A stretch of 37,848 nucleotides of DNA from NCBI GenBank assembly GCA_001464505.1, contig LNEH01000208.1, positions 1 through 37,848 of the forward strand, in the 5' to 3' direction. The DNA is from Verrucomicrobia bacterium Ga0077533 (GTDB lineage Bacteria; Verrucomicrobiota; Verrucomicrobiia; Opitutales; Opitutaceae). Position 1 is the stretch's first letter, and each line of letters starts with the position of its first letter. Shown here in pieces: positions 25,357 to 34,300 of this stretch. Both the position numbers and the translations under genes were made by a program. Under the pieces are notes generated by a model. It had not been told where the DNA came from. It was given only the letters and a program-made list of their open reading frames with translations, and did no database searches.

Positions 25357-25989
25357 ATGCTCCTCGCCCCCGCCTTCCAATTCCGAGTTCCCTCCGCGTC
25401 CGCCGCCGCTAGCCTGCCCGTTGCCGTGGAAGCCACGTCCGACCATGAACTCATGATCGCCGTCCGCGCGGGGGAAATCCGCCGGCTGGGCGATCTCTTC
25501 GAGCGCTATCACCGGCCGCTCCACGGTTTCTTCGTGCGCCTGACCAACCAGCCCTCGGTCGGCGAGGATTTGGTGCAGATCGTCTTCTACCGCATCCTCA
25601 AATACCGGCACACCTACCGCGACGAGGGCAAGTTCTCCGCGTGGATCTACCACCTCGCCCGCAAGGTCGCCGCCGATCACTTCCGCAAGCACGCCGCCAC
25701 GCCCACCCCCACCGACCCGGCCAATCTCCACGAACAGCCCGCCCCCGAGCCCCAGCCCTCCGAACAGGCCGCCACCGCCGAGGATGTCGTGCTCCTGCGC
25801 ACCGCCCTCGCCCGCCTGCCGCTGGAGCACCGCGAGGTGCTCGTGCTGTCGCGCCTCCAGCACCTCGAGCACAAGGAAATCGCCAAGCTGCTCGATTGCT
25901 CCGTCGGCGCCGTGAAGGTCCGGGCCCACCGCGCGCTCAAGGAGCTGCGCGAAGTCTATTTCAAAATCAGAAAGGAAAAGGCGGCCTGA
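25357..25989 (+). CDS. ECF-type RNA polymerase sigma factor
   Basis: A 210-residue group IV sigma factor. Region 2 spans DLFERYHRPLHGFFVRLTNQ to AWIYHLARKVAADHFRKH (about 47-112). A Pro-rich linker leads to region 4, LPLEHREVLVLSRLQHLEHKEIAKLLDCSVGAVKVRAHRA (about 155-195), with the helix-turn-helix. The first 30 residues are unconserved; GTG 25426 (just before EATSDHELM) is a plausible alternative start that gives the usual short N-terminus. An anti-sigma factor gene follows on the same strand after a 170-base gap carrying a palindromic repeat, and an exported DUF4097-like gene follows that. This is a typical sigma/anti-sigma/effector unit. The signal sensed is unknown. Confidence 0.93.
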   Translation: MLLAPAFQFRVPSASAAASLPVAVEATSDHELMIAVRAGEIRRLGDLFERYHRPLHGFFVRLTNQPSVGEDLVQIVFYRILKYRHTYRDEGKFSAWIYHLARKVAADHFRKHAATPTPTDPANLHEQPAPEPQPSEQAATAEDVVLLRTALARLPLEHREVLVLSRLQHLEHKEIAKLLDCSVGAVKVRAHRALKELREVYFKIRKEKAA

Positions 25990-26018
25990 TTGCACCGCCA
26001 GACCAACAACCAAACCAG

Positions 26019-26102
26019 TGTCATTCTGAACGAAGTGAAGAATCCAACACCACAACCGCCCGCGGACATCATGCTGGATTCTTCGCTCCGCTCAGAATGA
26101 CA
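26019..26102. repeat. Palindromic repeat, TGTCATTCTGA/GAAGAATCC family
   Basis: TGTCATTCTGA (26019-26029) with GAAGAATCCA (26037-26046) is inverted as TGGATTCTTC (26075-26084) and TCAGAATGACA (26092-26102). The unit is close to a repeat seen between genes in many bacterial genomes. It fills the gap between sigma and anti-sigma genes and in RNA would form a long stem that could lower read-through between them. Confidence 0.75.
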
Positions 26103-26159
26103 GGTCGCGGCAACACCACCCACTCTCACCCTCACTCTCACTTTCACCTCCCTCCCCCC

Positions 26160-27053
26160 ATGAACTGCTCACGTGTCCAGGATAGCTTCATCGATTACCA
26201 GGACGGCTCGCTGCCCGCCGACGAGTCCGCCGCCCTCCGCGCCCATCTCGCCAGCTGCCCCACCTGCCAGCGCGAGTGGGCCGCCCTCCAGGAAATGACG
26301 CGCAAGCTCGACGCCCTCCCCGCCGCCGAACCCGGTCCGCGTCTGCGCGAAAATTTCTACGCCATGCTCGAGACGCACCAGCGCGCGGCCGACGCGCCCA
26401 GTCCGTTCGCGCTCGCCCGCGGGCGAATCGACCGTTTCTTCGCCGCCCTCCTGCCCGCCCAACCCGCATCGCAATTCGCCTTTGCCCTCGCCCTGCTCCT
26501 CGGCGGCTTGTTTGCCGGCCAGCATTACCTGGCGCCCAAGCCGGCTGTCCTCATCCCCGATGACGGCGCGAAGGCGGAACTCGCCGCGCTCAAGGCCCAG
26601 GTCAACTCCATGGGCCAGCTCGTCACCTGGTCGCTGCTCCAGCAGCAGTCCACCAGCGACCGCCTGCAAACCGTGCTGACCAAGATGGACCTCAAGAGCC
26701 CCGACCGCAAGGTGCTCACCGATCTCGTCGGCGCCCTCGCCTTTGACCCGTCCATCAACGTCCGCCTCTCCGCCGTCGAGGCGCTGGCCCAGCACGCCGA
26801 CGATTCGCTCGTCCGGGCCGGCGTGCTCTCCGCCCTCCCGCGCGAGCGCGCCCCGTTGGTGCAGGTCGCCATGATCGAGCTGCTGGCCGATGCCCGCGAC
26901 CAAGCCGCCCAGCCGGTGTTTGAAAAACTTTCCCGCGACGACGCGACCGACCGCCACGTCCGCGACGCCGCCCGCCGCGCCCTCGCCATCCTGCGTCTCC
27001 CCGCCCAACCCGCCGCCAACCTCCCGCAAAACGTCCAACCCGCTCTCACATGA
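26160..27053 (+). CDS. Zinc-finger anti-sigma factor with HEAT-like C-terminal domain
   Basis: A 297-residue inner-membrane regulator from ATG 26160; codons in frame upstream lie in the sigma gene. The N-terminal zf-HC2 domain has Cys3, His29, Cys33 and Cys36 (AHLASCPTC), which would bind zinc and hold the ECF sigma factor. One transmembrane helix follows at about 105-124. Beyond the membrane come a helical segment (about 135-175) and HEAT-like repeats (INVRLSAVEALAQHADD, DRHVRDAARRALAIL). HEAT repeats on the periplasmic side of an anti-sigma factor are unusual and may read a protein partner such as the next gene's product. It overlaps that gene by ATGA (27050-27053). Confidence 0.9.
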   Translation: MNCSRVQDSFIDYQDGSLPADESAALRAHLASCPTCQREWAALQEMTRKLDALPAAEPGPRLRENFYAMLETHQRAADAPSPFALARGRIDRFFAALLPAQPASQFAFALALLLGGLFAGQHYLAPKPAVLIPDDGAKAELAALKAQVNSMGQLVTWSLLQQQSTSDRLQTVLTKMDLKSPDRKVLTDLVGALAFDPSINVRLSAVEALAQHADDSLVRAGVLSALPRERAPLVQVAMIELLADARDQAAQPVFEKLSRDDATDRHVRDAARRALAILRLPAQPAANLPQNVQPALT

Positions 27054-28093
27054 AAACCTCCCTCCCCTCCCGAATCCTCCATGGCCTGCTCCTCGCGAGC
27101 CTGGCCGCCACCCCGCTCGCCCGCGCCGGCGATGACGAAGGCTCCACCGCCACCGTCAAGCTTTCGGCTCCGGGCCAGCCTGCCACCCTCCGGCTCGATA
27201 TGCCGTGGGCCGACATTCACATCACCGGCGTGGACGGCGACACCGTCACCGTTGAGTCCACCCTCACGCAAAAGAATGCCAAGGTCGACCGCCCCGGCGG
27301 TCTTCGCCGGCTCGACGACGAGGTCAGCTTCGAGCTGACCGAGAAGGACAATGTCGTCACCCTCGCCCTCGGGGGCGACAATCCCTGGGCCGGCCACGAC
27401 GCCGAGTTCAAGATATCCGTCCCGCGCGCCATGGCCCTCAGCCTCAAGACCGATGCCGGCGGCGACCTCGTCGTCGAGGGCGTCGAGGGCGATGTCGAGA
27501 TCAACAACATGAATGGCGACATGAAACTGGAGGGCCTCGTCGGCTCCGCCGTCCTCAACACCATGAACGGCGAGGTCCGCGCCGTTTACGCCAAGGCCCC
27601 GCAAAAACCCGTTTCCATCACCTCGATGAACGGCGAGGTGGATCTCCGCCTGCCCGCCGCCACCAAGGCCAACATCCGTCTGCGCACCCACAACGGCTCC
27701 ATCCTCACCGATTTCAGCGAGGACGCGCTCAAGACCAAGTCCGAGGGCACCAAGCATGGTTCCGGCTACGGTTACGCCTACGGCCATGATGCCACCGCCC
27801 GCGAGATCGCCCAGGCCGCGGCCGAAGGCGCCCGGGTCGGCCTGGAGGTCGCCCGCGAAGTGGTGCGCGAAGTCTCGCGCGAAGTCGCCCGGGCCGTGAA
27901 GGAGGAATCGGCCAAGGATGCCGAGGATGCCCGCGCCCCGGTCGCCCGCGCCCCCCGTGCGCCCCGGGCCCCGCGCGCGCCGCTGCCCCCGATCACCGGC
28001 GGCAAACTCGTCACCGGCACGCTTAACGGCGGCGGCGTGGACATCAAGATCTCCACCATGAACGGCGAGATCACCCTCCGGCAGAGCAAGTAG
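27050..28093 (+). CDS. Exported DUF4097-like beta-repeat protein
   Basis: A 347-residue exported protein with a signal peptide ending near PLARA-GD (26). Short beta repeats of the DUF4097 (putative adhesin) type recur with the core MNG[DE]: around 153, 171, 193 and 337. The repeat series is interrupted (about 250-325) by a charged amphipathic helix (AREIAQAAAEGARVG, then VREVSREVARAV) and a low-complexity Ala-Pro-Arg tract, after which the last MNGE strand closes the fold. It is translationally coupled to the anti-sigma gene, so it is likely a target or modulator of that sigma system at the envelope. A decayed partial copy lies at about 30985-31160. Function unknown. Confidence 0.85.
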   Translation: MKTSLPSRILHGLLLASLAATPLARAGDDEGSTATVKLSAPGQPATLRLDMPWADIHITGVDGDTVTVESTLTQKNAKVDRPGGLRRLDDEVSFELTEKDNVVTLALGGDNPWAGHDAEFKISVPRAMALSLKTDAGGDLVVEGVEGDVEINNMNGDMKLEGLVGSAVLNTMNGEVRAVYAKAPQKPVSITSMNGEVDLRLPAATKANIRLRTHNGSILTDFSEDALKTKSEGTKHGSGYGYAYGHDATAREIAQAAAEGARVGLEVAREVVREVSREVARAVKEESAKDAEDARAPVARAPRAPRAPRAPLPPITGGKLVTGTLNGGGVDIKISTMNGEITLRQSK

Positions 28094-28445
28094 CGAAGGC
28101 CGGGCGCCGGCGTGGCGTCAGTTCTCTGTCCGCGGCGCAACCTCTGTAGTGGTCGGACGGTTTGACAATAGGTCAGTTTGATTCAACTGGGTGCCGAGGT
28201 TTTTGTAGGTCGGGGTTTATCCCCGACAGGTGGCGGTTGACTGTCGGGCATAAAGCCCGACCTACGGCAAACTGACCCACTACCGACGGTTTGATAATGT
28301 TTTTACCGCTGCGGGGTTTACGTTCTTTTTAGAGACGTCACAGTATGTGCATGTCCCGGGGGATAAGAGTAAAACAAAAGCAACGCGGCGGAAAGATCAC
28401 GGGGCGGATGTCTTTCCCCCTTATGCCGGCCAGGGCTGATCGGGC
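28094..28445. other. Intergenic region carrying a nested palindromic element
   Basis: 352 bases between the DUF4097-like gene and the first hybrid kinase. The left two thirds are the palindromic element at 28146-28300. The remaining 145 bases are less GC-rich and probably hold the kinase promoter, but no convincing -35/-10 pair was found. Confidence 0.6.
28146..28300. repeat. Nested palindromic (REPIN/MITE-like) element
   Basis: Four nested inverted pairs: GTAGTGG (28146-28152)/CCACTAC (28277-28283); GGTCAGTTTG (28171-28180)/CAAACTGACC (28268-28277); GTAGGTCGGG (28205-28214)/CCCGACCTAC (28256-28265); and two local hairpins, TCGGGG-TTTAT-CCCCGA and TCGGGC-ATAAA-GCCCGA. The inner pair looks like two REP units in opposite orientation. 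A direct repeat, GGACGGTTTGACAAT near 28154 and CCGACGGTTTGATAAT near 28283, flanks the core like a target-site duplication or terminal repeat. Confidence 0.7.
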
Positions 28446-30983
28446 ATGAAAACACCTTCCCCCCACCGTCCCCTGCTGCAATTCGCGCGACTGCTGGCGT
28501 TGGTCTTCGCCGCCGAGCTGGTCGTCATGCTGGTCTTTTCGCAACTCGATTTGAATTATCCAAACTGGTTCCGCGCGTTGCTCGACGCCACAGCCCTGTC
28601 ACTCCTCGTGGCGCCTTTTTTCTGGTGGTGGCTGGTCGCCCAGGAGAAAATGCGACGGAAAGCGGAACTGGCCGTGCAGCAAAGCGAGCTGAAGTTCCGG
28701 CGCCTGTTCGAGGGCTCGGCTGATGCGTTGTTGGTGATCGATCTCTCCTCGAATCGGTTTATCGACTGCAACCCGGCGGCGGCGGCCATGCTGGGTTACG
28801 CGCAGCGCGCTGAGCTGCTGAATTTGCGGCCCGCCGACTTGTCCCCGCCCCTGCAGCCCGACGGCCAGACCTCCGAGGCCAAGGCACCCGTCATGATCGC
28901 CCGGGCGGTGGAAGCAGGCAGCCACCGTTTCGAGTGGGTCCATTGCAGCGCACGCCGGTCGGATTTTCCCGTGGAAGTGTTGCTGACGCCGATCCAACTG
29001 GAAGGCCAGCAGCTGATGATGACCACCTGGCGGGATATCACGGCACGCAAACAGGCGGAGGAGGCGCGGCGGCGCAGCGAGGAACAGTTTGCCGCGCTCA
29101 TCCATTCGGTGGACGGCATCGTGTGGGAGGCGGACGCGGAAACGGTCCGCTTCACGTTCGTCAGCCCGCGGGCGGAGCGGTTGCTGGGCTACCCGACGGC
29201 CCGGTGGATCGACGAGCCGGCCTTTTGGGTTGACCACATCCACCCGGACGACCGCGAGCGCGCATCGGGCTACTGCCGGCAATGCACGCGGGAGAAGCGC
29301 GACCACGAATTTGAGTATCGCATGCTGGCCGCCGACGGCCGGGTGGTCTGGTTGCGGGACATCGTGACCGTGGTGGTCGAGAACGGCCGAGCGGTGATGT
29401 TGCGCGGGATCATGGTGGACATCACCGCGCACAAAGCCGCCGAGACCCGCCTCCGCGAGCAGGCCGAGGTCATCGACAAATCGCCGGTGGCCATCATCAT
29501 CACCGATCTTTCCCACCGGGTGACTTATTGCAATGAGGGGGCCCGGCGGCTCTACGGATTCACCGAGGCCCAGTTGCTGGGGCATTCCGCCGACGAGTTG
29601 TTTTCGTCCGAAACCATGCGCGTCCTCGGCCCGGGCCGGAACGCGACGCTGGCCACCGGGTCCTGGCGCGGTGCGGTGCCCATCGAGACCCGGGACGGCC
29701 GCCGCTTCACCGCCGAGTTCATCATGAGCCTGATTCGTGACGGGGATAACAAGCCCTTGCGCCGCCTGAGCATCGCCATCGACATCACCGAGAAAGCCCG
29801 GTTGGAGGAGCAGCTGCTCCGCGCCCAGCGTCTGGAAACCCTCGGCATGCTGGCGGCAGGGATCGCCCATGATCTCAACAACATCCTGTCGCCCGTGCTC
29901 ATGGCCGGGCCCCTCCTGCGCAACCGGGCCACCCACCCCTCCGACCTGCGCGTGCTGGATGCCGTGGAAAAGAGCGCGGAACGCGGCAGCGCCCTGGTGA
30001 AGCAGATTCTCTCCTTCGCGCGCGGGGTCAGCGTCGAGCGGGTCTTGCTGCAAGCCCGGCATATTTTGCTCGATGTCAGCCAGATGATTGCGGACACCTT
30101 CCCCAAATCGATTCTGGTGGAGAACCATATCGCGGGCGACCTTTGGCCGGTGGTCTCCAACTCCACCCAGTTGCACCAGGTCGTGCTCAACCTCTGTATC
30201 AACGCCCGCGACGCCATGCCCGGCGGCGGCACCCTGACTCTGAGCGCCCGCAATGAGACCCTGGCGGACACGCCCGACGGTCTGCCTTCAGGCAGCTATC
30301 TCATCATCGAGGTGGGCGACACCGGCACCGGCATGACTCCCGAGGTGATGGCGCGCATCTGGGAACCATTCTTCACGACCAAGGCCGAGGGGCAGGGCAC
30401 CGGCTTGGGCCTGGCTACGGTGCGTGGCATCTTGGCCCACCATGGCGGCACGATAACGGTGGAATCCACGTCCGGACGCGGATCCGTTTTCCGTGTCTAT
30501 CTTCCGGCGACCATGTCCGCCGTCGATCTTCCGGCGACCATGTCCGCCGTCGCAACGGCCACGGCCGCCGGTTCGCCCGATGCCGCCGTGAATTCCCTCC
30601 GCAACGAACTTGTGCTGGTGGTTGATGACGATGCGGAAGTGCGCAAGCTCATTGCCCTGTCCCTCACGCAGTGGGGCTACCGCGTTCTCCAGGCCAAGGA
30701 TAGCGCGGAGGCGATGGATCATTATCTCGCCCACTCCGCGGAGATCTCCCTCATTATCTTTGACTTGGATTTGCCCGGTCAGGATGGTCTCACCATGGCT
30801 CGTCGGCTGCAGGGCCTCCGGCCCGACCTGCGGGTGCTTTTCGTCACCGGGGTTGACAGCATGAACAGCTTCCTCCTGCCCCCGCTTCCCGCCGGCGCGC
30901 CGCTATTAAAGAAACCGTTTGCCCGCCAATCCCTGCGGACAGAAACCGAACGCGCACTCGCCGCTCCCGCCTTTGCCCTCTGA
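28446..30983 (+). CDS. PAS-domain hybrid sensor histidine kinase
   Basis: An 845-residue membrane-anchored hybrid kinase. Two transmembrane helices (about 13-33, 46-66) enclose only about a dozen residues, so sensing is probably intracellular. Three PAS domains follow (about 80-205, 210-335, 345-455). HisKA has the phospho-acceptor His475 (GIAHDLNN). HATPase_c has NLCINARDAM, DTGTGM and GQGTGLGL. The C-terminal receiver has Asp773 (FDLDLPGQDG), VVDDD, the switch Thr in FVTG and KKPF. A 27-base tandem duplication repeats LPATMSAVD between ATPase and receiver. The kinase core is almost identical to that of the next kinase gene. Its stop is followed by a decayed fragment of the DUF4097-like gene. 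The ligand is unknown. Confidence 0.94.
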   Translation: MKTPSPHRPLLQFARLLALVFAAELVVMLVFSQLDLNYPNWFRALLDATALSLLVAPFFWWWLVAQEKMRRKAELAVQQSELKFRRLFEGSADALLVIDLSSNRFIDCNPAAAAMLGYAQRAELLNLRPADLSPPLQPDGQTSEAKAPVMIARAVEAGSHRFEWVHCSARRSDFPVEVLLTPIQLEGQQLMMTTWRDITARKQAEEARRRSEEQFAALIHSVDGIVWEADAETVRFTFVSPRAERLLGYPTARWIDEPAFWVDHIHPDDRERASGYCRQCTREKRDHEFEYRMLAADGRVVWLRDIVTVVVENGRAVMLRGIMVDITAHKAAETRLREQAEVIDKSPVAIIITDLSHRVTYCNEGARRLYGFTEAQLLGHSADELFSSETMRVLGPGRNATLATGSWRGAVPIETRDGRRFTAEFIMSLIRDGDNKPLRRLSIAIDITEKARLEEQLLRAQRLETLGMLAAGIAHDLNNILSPVLMAGPLLRNRATHPSDLRVLDAVEKSAERGSALVKQILSFARGVSVERVLLQARHILLDVSQMIADTFPKSILVENHIAGDLWPVVSNSTQLHQVVLNLCINARDAMPGGGTLTLSARNETLADTPDGLPSGSYLIIEVGDTGTGMTPEVMARIWEPFFTTKAEGQGTGLGLATVRGILAHHGGTITVESTSGRGSVFRVYLPATMSAVDLPATMSAVATATAAGSPDAAVNSLRNELVLVVDDDAEVRKLIALSLTQWGYRVLQAKDSAEAMDHYLAHSAEISLIIFDLDLPGQDGLTMARRLQGLRPDLRVLFVTGVDSMNSFLLPPLPAGAPLLKKPFARQSLRTETERALAAPAFAL
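30501..30552 (+). repeat. 27-base tandem duplication in the kinase linker
   Basis: Copy 1 is 30501-30527 and copy 2 is 30528-30552 (25 of 27 bases present and identical). The duplication is in frame and repeats LPATMSAVD in the linker before the receiver domain. Near identity means it is recent or homogenised. Confidence 0.85.
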
Positions 30984-30984
30984 C

Positions 30985-31160
30985 TCTGCCGTTGCGGCTG
31001 CGTTCCGCCAAAACCCGTCTCGATCACCCCGATGAACGCCGCCTTGAATCTTCGCCTGCCCGCCGGCCGCGAGATCGCCCAGGTCGCGGCGGAGGTGGCT
31101 CGCACGGCCGTCCAGGTTTCGCGCGAAGTGGCCCGGGCCGTGAAGCAGCATTCTGAAAAA
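30985..31160 (+). pseudogene. Decayed fragment of the DUF4097-like gene
   Basis: Bases from about 31005 (AAAACCCGTCTCGATCACC) match the DUF4097-like gene near 27604 (AAAACCCGTTTCCATCACC). Then come ATGAACGCCGCCTTGAAT against ATGAACGGCGAGGTGGAT and CTTCGCCTGCCCGCCG against CTCCGCCTGCCCGCCG. After that the match jumps about 130 bases of the parent gene to the helix CGCGAGATCGCCCAGG..., ending at GCCCGGGCCGTGAAG. The remaining frame encodes LRLPAGREIAQVAAEVA, then SREVARAVK. It lacks signal peptide, most repeats and the C-terminus, so it cannot be functional. It separates two kinases with near-identical cores. Confidence 0.8.
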
Positions 31161-31162
31161 GA

Positions 31163-31182
31163 GGAGACCGCATGCGGTCTCC
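31163..31182. repeat. 20-base perfect palindrome
   Basis: GGAGACCGCATGCGGTCTCC reads identically on both strands and is flanked on the left by AAAAAGA. On the minus strand this is a hairpin followed by TCTTTTTC, the shape of an intrinsic terminator, although no minus-strand gene is present. It lies just after the pseudogene fragment, 152 bases before the second kinase start. Confidence 0.6.
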
Positions 31183-31333
31183 CAAAACAACGGGATTGCC
31201 GGCACCTGCCGGTTGTATATCAACCAAGGCGCAGCCAGCTCTTCCGCTTGCACAGTTGCTGCCCACCACGCCATGCGCCCGATTTACGCCCGCGATCCCG
31301 GCCTTCGATTGACTGTTGCCCAGTAGGTTCCGC

Positions 31334-34300
31334 GTGAATCCTTCCTCCGGAAATAAGATCGCCGCTGCTCTTGGCCTGGGTGACCGGTCGTCCGTGCTGC
31401 GGGCGGCGGGGTTCGGTCTGGCTTACTTCGCCTTTGCTAAACTTTCGTTCAACGTCTCGGGAATTCAGGATAATATCCTGAATTGCTGGCTGCCCAGCGG
31501 CCTGTTTCTCGGCGTGCTGCTGCTCACCGAGCGACGGCACTGGCTGGGGTTGATTCTGGCCGGCGGCCTGGGTGACCTGGCCTATAATTATTTTGGCCCG
31601 ACTCCGTGGACCATCAATTACTTGCTACCGGCCCATCTCGGCAACAGCGCCTCCGCCGTCCTGGGCGCCTGGCTGGTGCGCCGCTTTGTGGCTGAGCGCC
31701 CGACGCTGGATTCGGTGCGCGAGTTCATCGGGCTGTTGGTGTTCGGGGGCCTGCTCAGTCTTCCCCTCTCCGCCACCATCGGGGCGCTGCTGGTAAAGGC
31801 CGGGAATCCCCAGGCTGATTGGTCGCTGACCTGGGGGTTCTGGTATAGCAGCGACCTGTTGGGCGTGCTGCTGCTCACTCCGGTCTTGCTGGCTTGGCGG
31901 GATGGTATCCAGCGGCCCGCGACTTGGCGCCTGACACCCCGCTTGGCGGAGGCCGCGGGGCTGTGCCTTGGGACGGGGGCGACCCTGAGCCTGGCCTATT
32001 ATTTCCAATGGCCGAAGCTGATCTTGCCCCTGTTTTTGGCGATCCCCTACGTGGTCTGGGCTTCCTTTCGCTTCGGCCTGCGCGGCGCCAGCCTGATCAC
32101 CCTGTTCAGCCTGCTGGTGGCGCAGTGGTTTATCGGCCGCGGCTACGGAATGACCGGAAGCAGCGCCCTCTCCGCCGCGGCTAAAAATGTGGAAATGCTG
32201 TTCTATTTCGGGGGCTTTTCACTCCTCGGTCTGTTCCCCGCGGTCGTGCTTGCTGAGCAGCGTCGGACCGAAGCGGCCCTGCGCGAGAAGGATCGGGTTT
32301 ATCGCGCTCTGGTCGAGAACATCAACCAAGGCTACTACCTGGCCGATCGCCGCAGCCGTTTCATCTACTGCAATCCCGCGATCTACGCCATTAGCGGTTA
32401 CCGCCCCGAAGAGATGACCGGCCTGTCGTGTTATCGTCTCGTCGCGGAGGAAGACCGGGCGCGCGTGATCAACACCTACCGGGAATGGATCCGTGATCCA
32501 TCGGTCCTTGATGTCCAATGTGAATTTCGGTCGGTGACCAAGTCGGGCCGCAAGTTCTGGGTGGAGCAGTCGACCCACTTCCTCCGCGACGCCGATGGCC
32601 GGGTGGTGGAAGGTTGCAGCGTGCTGCGCGATATCGCCGCCCGGCAGGCCGCCGAGGCCGCCTTGCGCGAAAGCGAGGAGCGCGGCCGGCTTGTTGCCCT
32701 CGCCACCCAGGATTGCATCTGGGACTGGGATTTCACCACCGAGCGCGGTTGGTGGAATGAAGCCTACTGCCGCTTCCTTGGCGTTACCCCTGAGGAGGTG
32801 GCCGCCCGGTCCCACGCCATCTGGGTGGCCCACCTCCACCCTGATGACGCCGCACGGGTGGACACCAGCCTGCACGCCGCCATCGCCGGATCGGGCAACG
32901 CCTGGTCCTGCGACTACCGTATCCGCCGGGCCGACGGCACCCACGTCGAGGTCCACGCCCGCGCCCACATTATCCGCGGTGCCGACGGCCGTCCGCAGCG
33001 CATGATCGGCGCGATGCACGATGTCACCGAGCGGCTGCAGACCGCGGCGAAACTGCAATCCAGCGAGTCCCGGCTGCGCGCCATCATCGACCATGAACCG
33101 GAATGCGTGAAGTTGGTCGATCCGGACGGCCTGATCCTGGAAATGAACCCCGCCGGTCTGCGGATGATCGAGGCGGACTCGCTGGACCAGGTGAAGAACC
33201 AGAGCGTCTACGGCCTCATCGCCGCGGAATACCAGGCGGCGTTCCGCGCCCTGCATGATAAAATCCTCCGCGGCGACTCCGGCATGCTGGAGTTCGACAT
33301 CACCGGGTTGAAGGGCACCCGGCGCACGCTGGAGACGCATGCCACCCCGCTGCGTGACGCCGCGGGCATCATCACGGCCATGCTCGGCGTGACCCGCGAC
33401 ATCACCGCGCGCAAGCAGGCGGAGATCGCGCTGCGTGCAAGCGAGCTCAAATTCCGCAGCATCATAGAGGCGTCCCCGACGCCCTATGCCTTGAATGACG
33501 ATCTTCAACGCATCACCTATCTGAATGCCGCGTTCGTCAGAACCTTCGGTTATGACTTGGAGGACATTCCCACCTTGGCGGATTGGTGGCCCAAGGCTTA
33601 TCCGGACACCGGGTATCGCCAATGGGTGGCCGCCAACTGGCAGGCCCGACTGGACAAGGCGAAACAGACCGGCGCTCCGTTTGAACCCTTGGAGCTGAAC
33701 ATCCAATGCAAGGATGGAACGGCGCGAACCGCGCTGGTCGGGGCTGCTCCGCTTGGAGCGACATTCAAGGGACTTCATCTGGTGGTGCTTCACGACATCA
33801 CCGATCGCAAACGCGCCGAGACAAGCATCCGCGAGCAGGCCGACCTGCTCAACCAGACGCGCGACGCCATCATGGTCACCGACCTCGGCAACCGTTTCAC
33901 CTTCTGGAACGAGGGCGCCGAGCGCATCACCGGCTGGTCCGCCGCCGAGGCCCTGGGCCAGATCGCCGAGTCGACCATCAATCTCGTCACCGATACCCGG
34001 CTGCCCGCCATCCGTGAAACCGTGATGACCACCGGTGCGTGGCAGGGGGAAATGTCCATCCGCCGCAAGGACGGCCGCACCGCCCTGCTCGATCTCCGCA
34101 TCACCCTCGTCCGCGATGCGGCCGGCCAACCCAAAGGCCGCCTTTCCATTGCCACCGACATCACCGAGAAAAAGCAAATGGAGGAGCAGCTGCTCCGCGT
34201 CCAACGCCTGGAATCCCTCGGCATGCTGGCGGCGGGGATCGCGCACGACCTTAACAACATCCTGTCGCCCGTGCTCATGGCCGCGCCCCTCCTGCGCACC

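Noticed and set aside
25215-25454. 80-residue N-terminal extension of the restriction enzyme
   Set aside because: It overlaps the divergent sigma-factor gene, is unconserved, and the GTG at 25214 has AGGAG upstream and gives the PaeR7I length.
18646-28300. CRISPR array
   Set aside because: The repeats are inverted, of different families and singly placed; there are no regularly spaced direct repeats and no cas genes.
31032-31337. Small protein-coding gene between the kinases
   Set aside because: Its first 45 residues are the decayed DUF4097-like helix and the rest is unrelated sequence across a palindrome; it is better called a pseudogene fragment.
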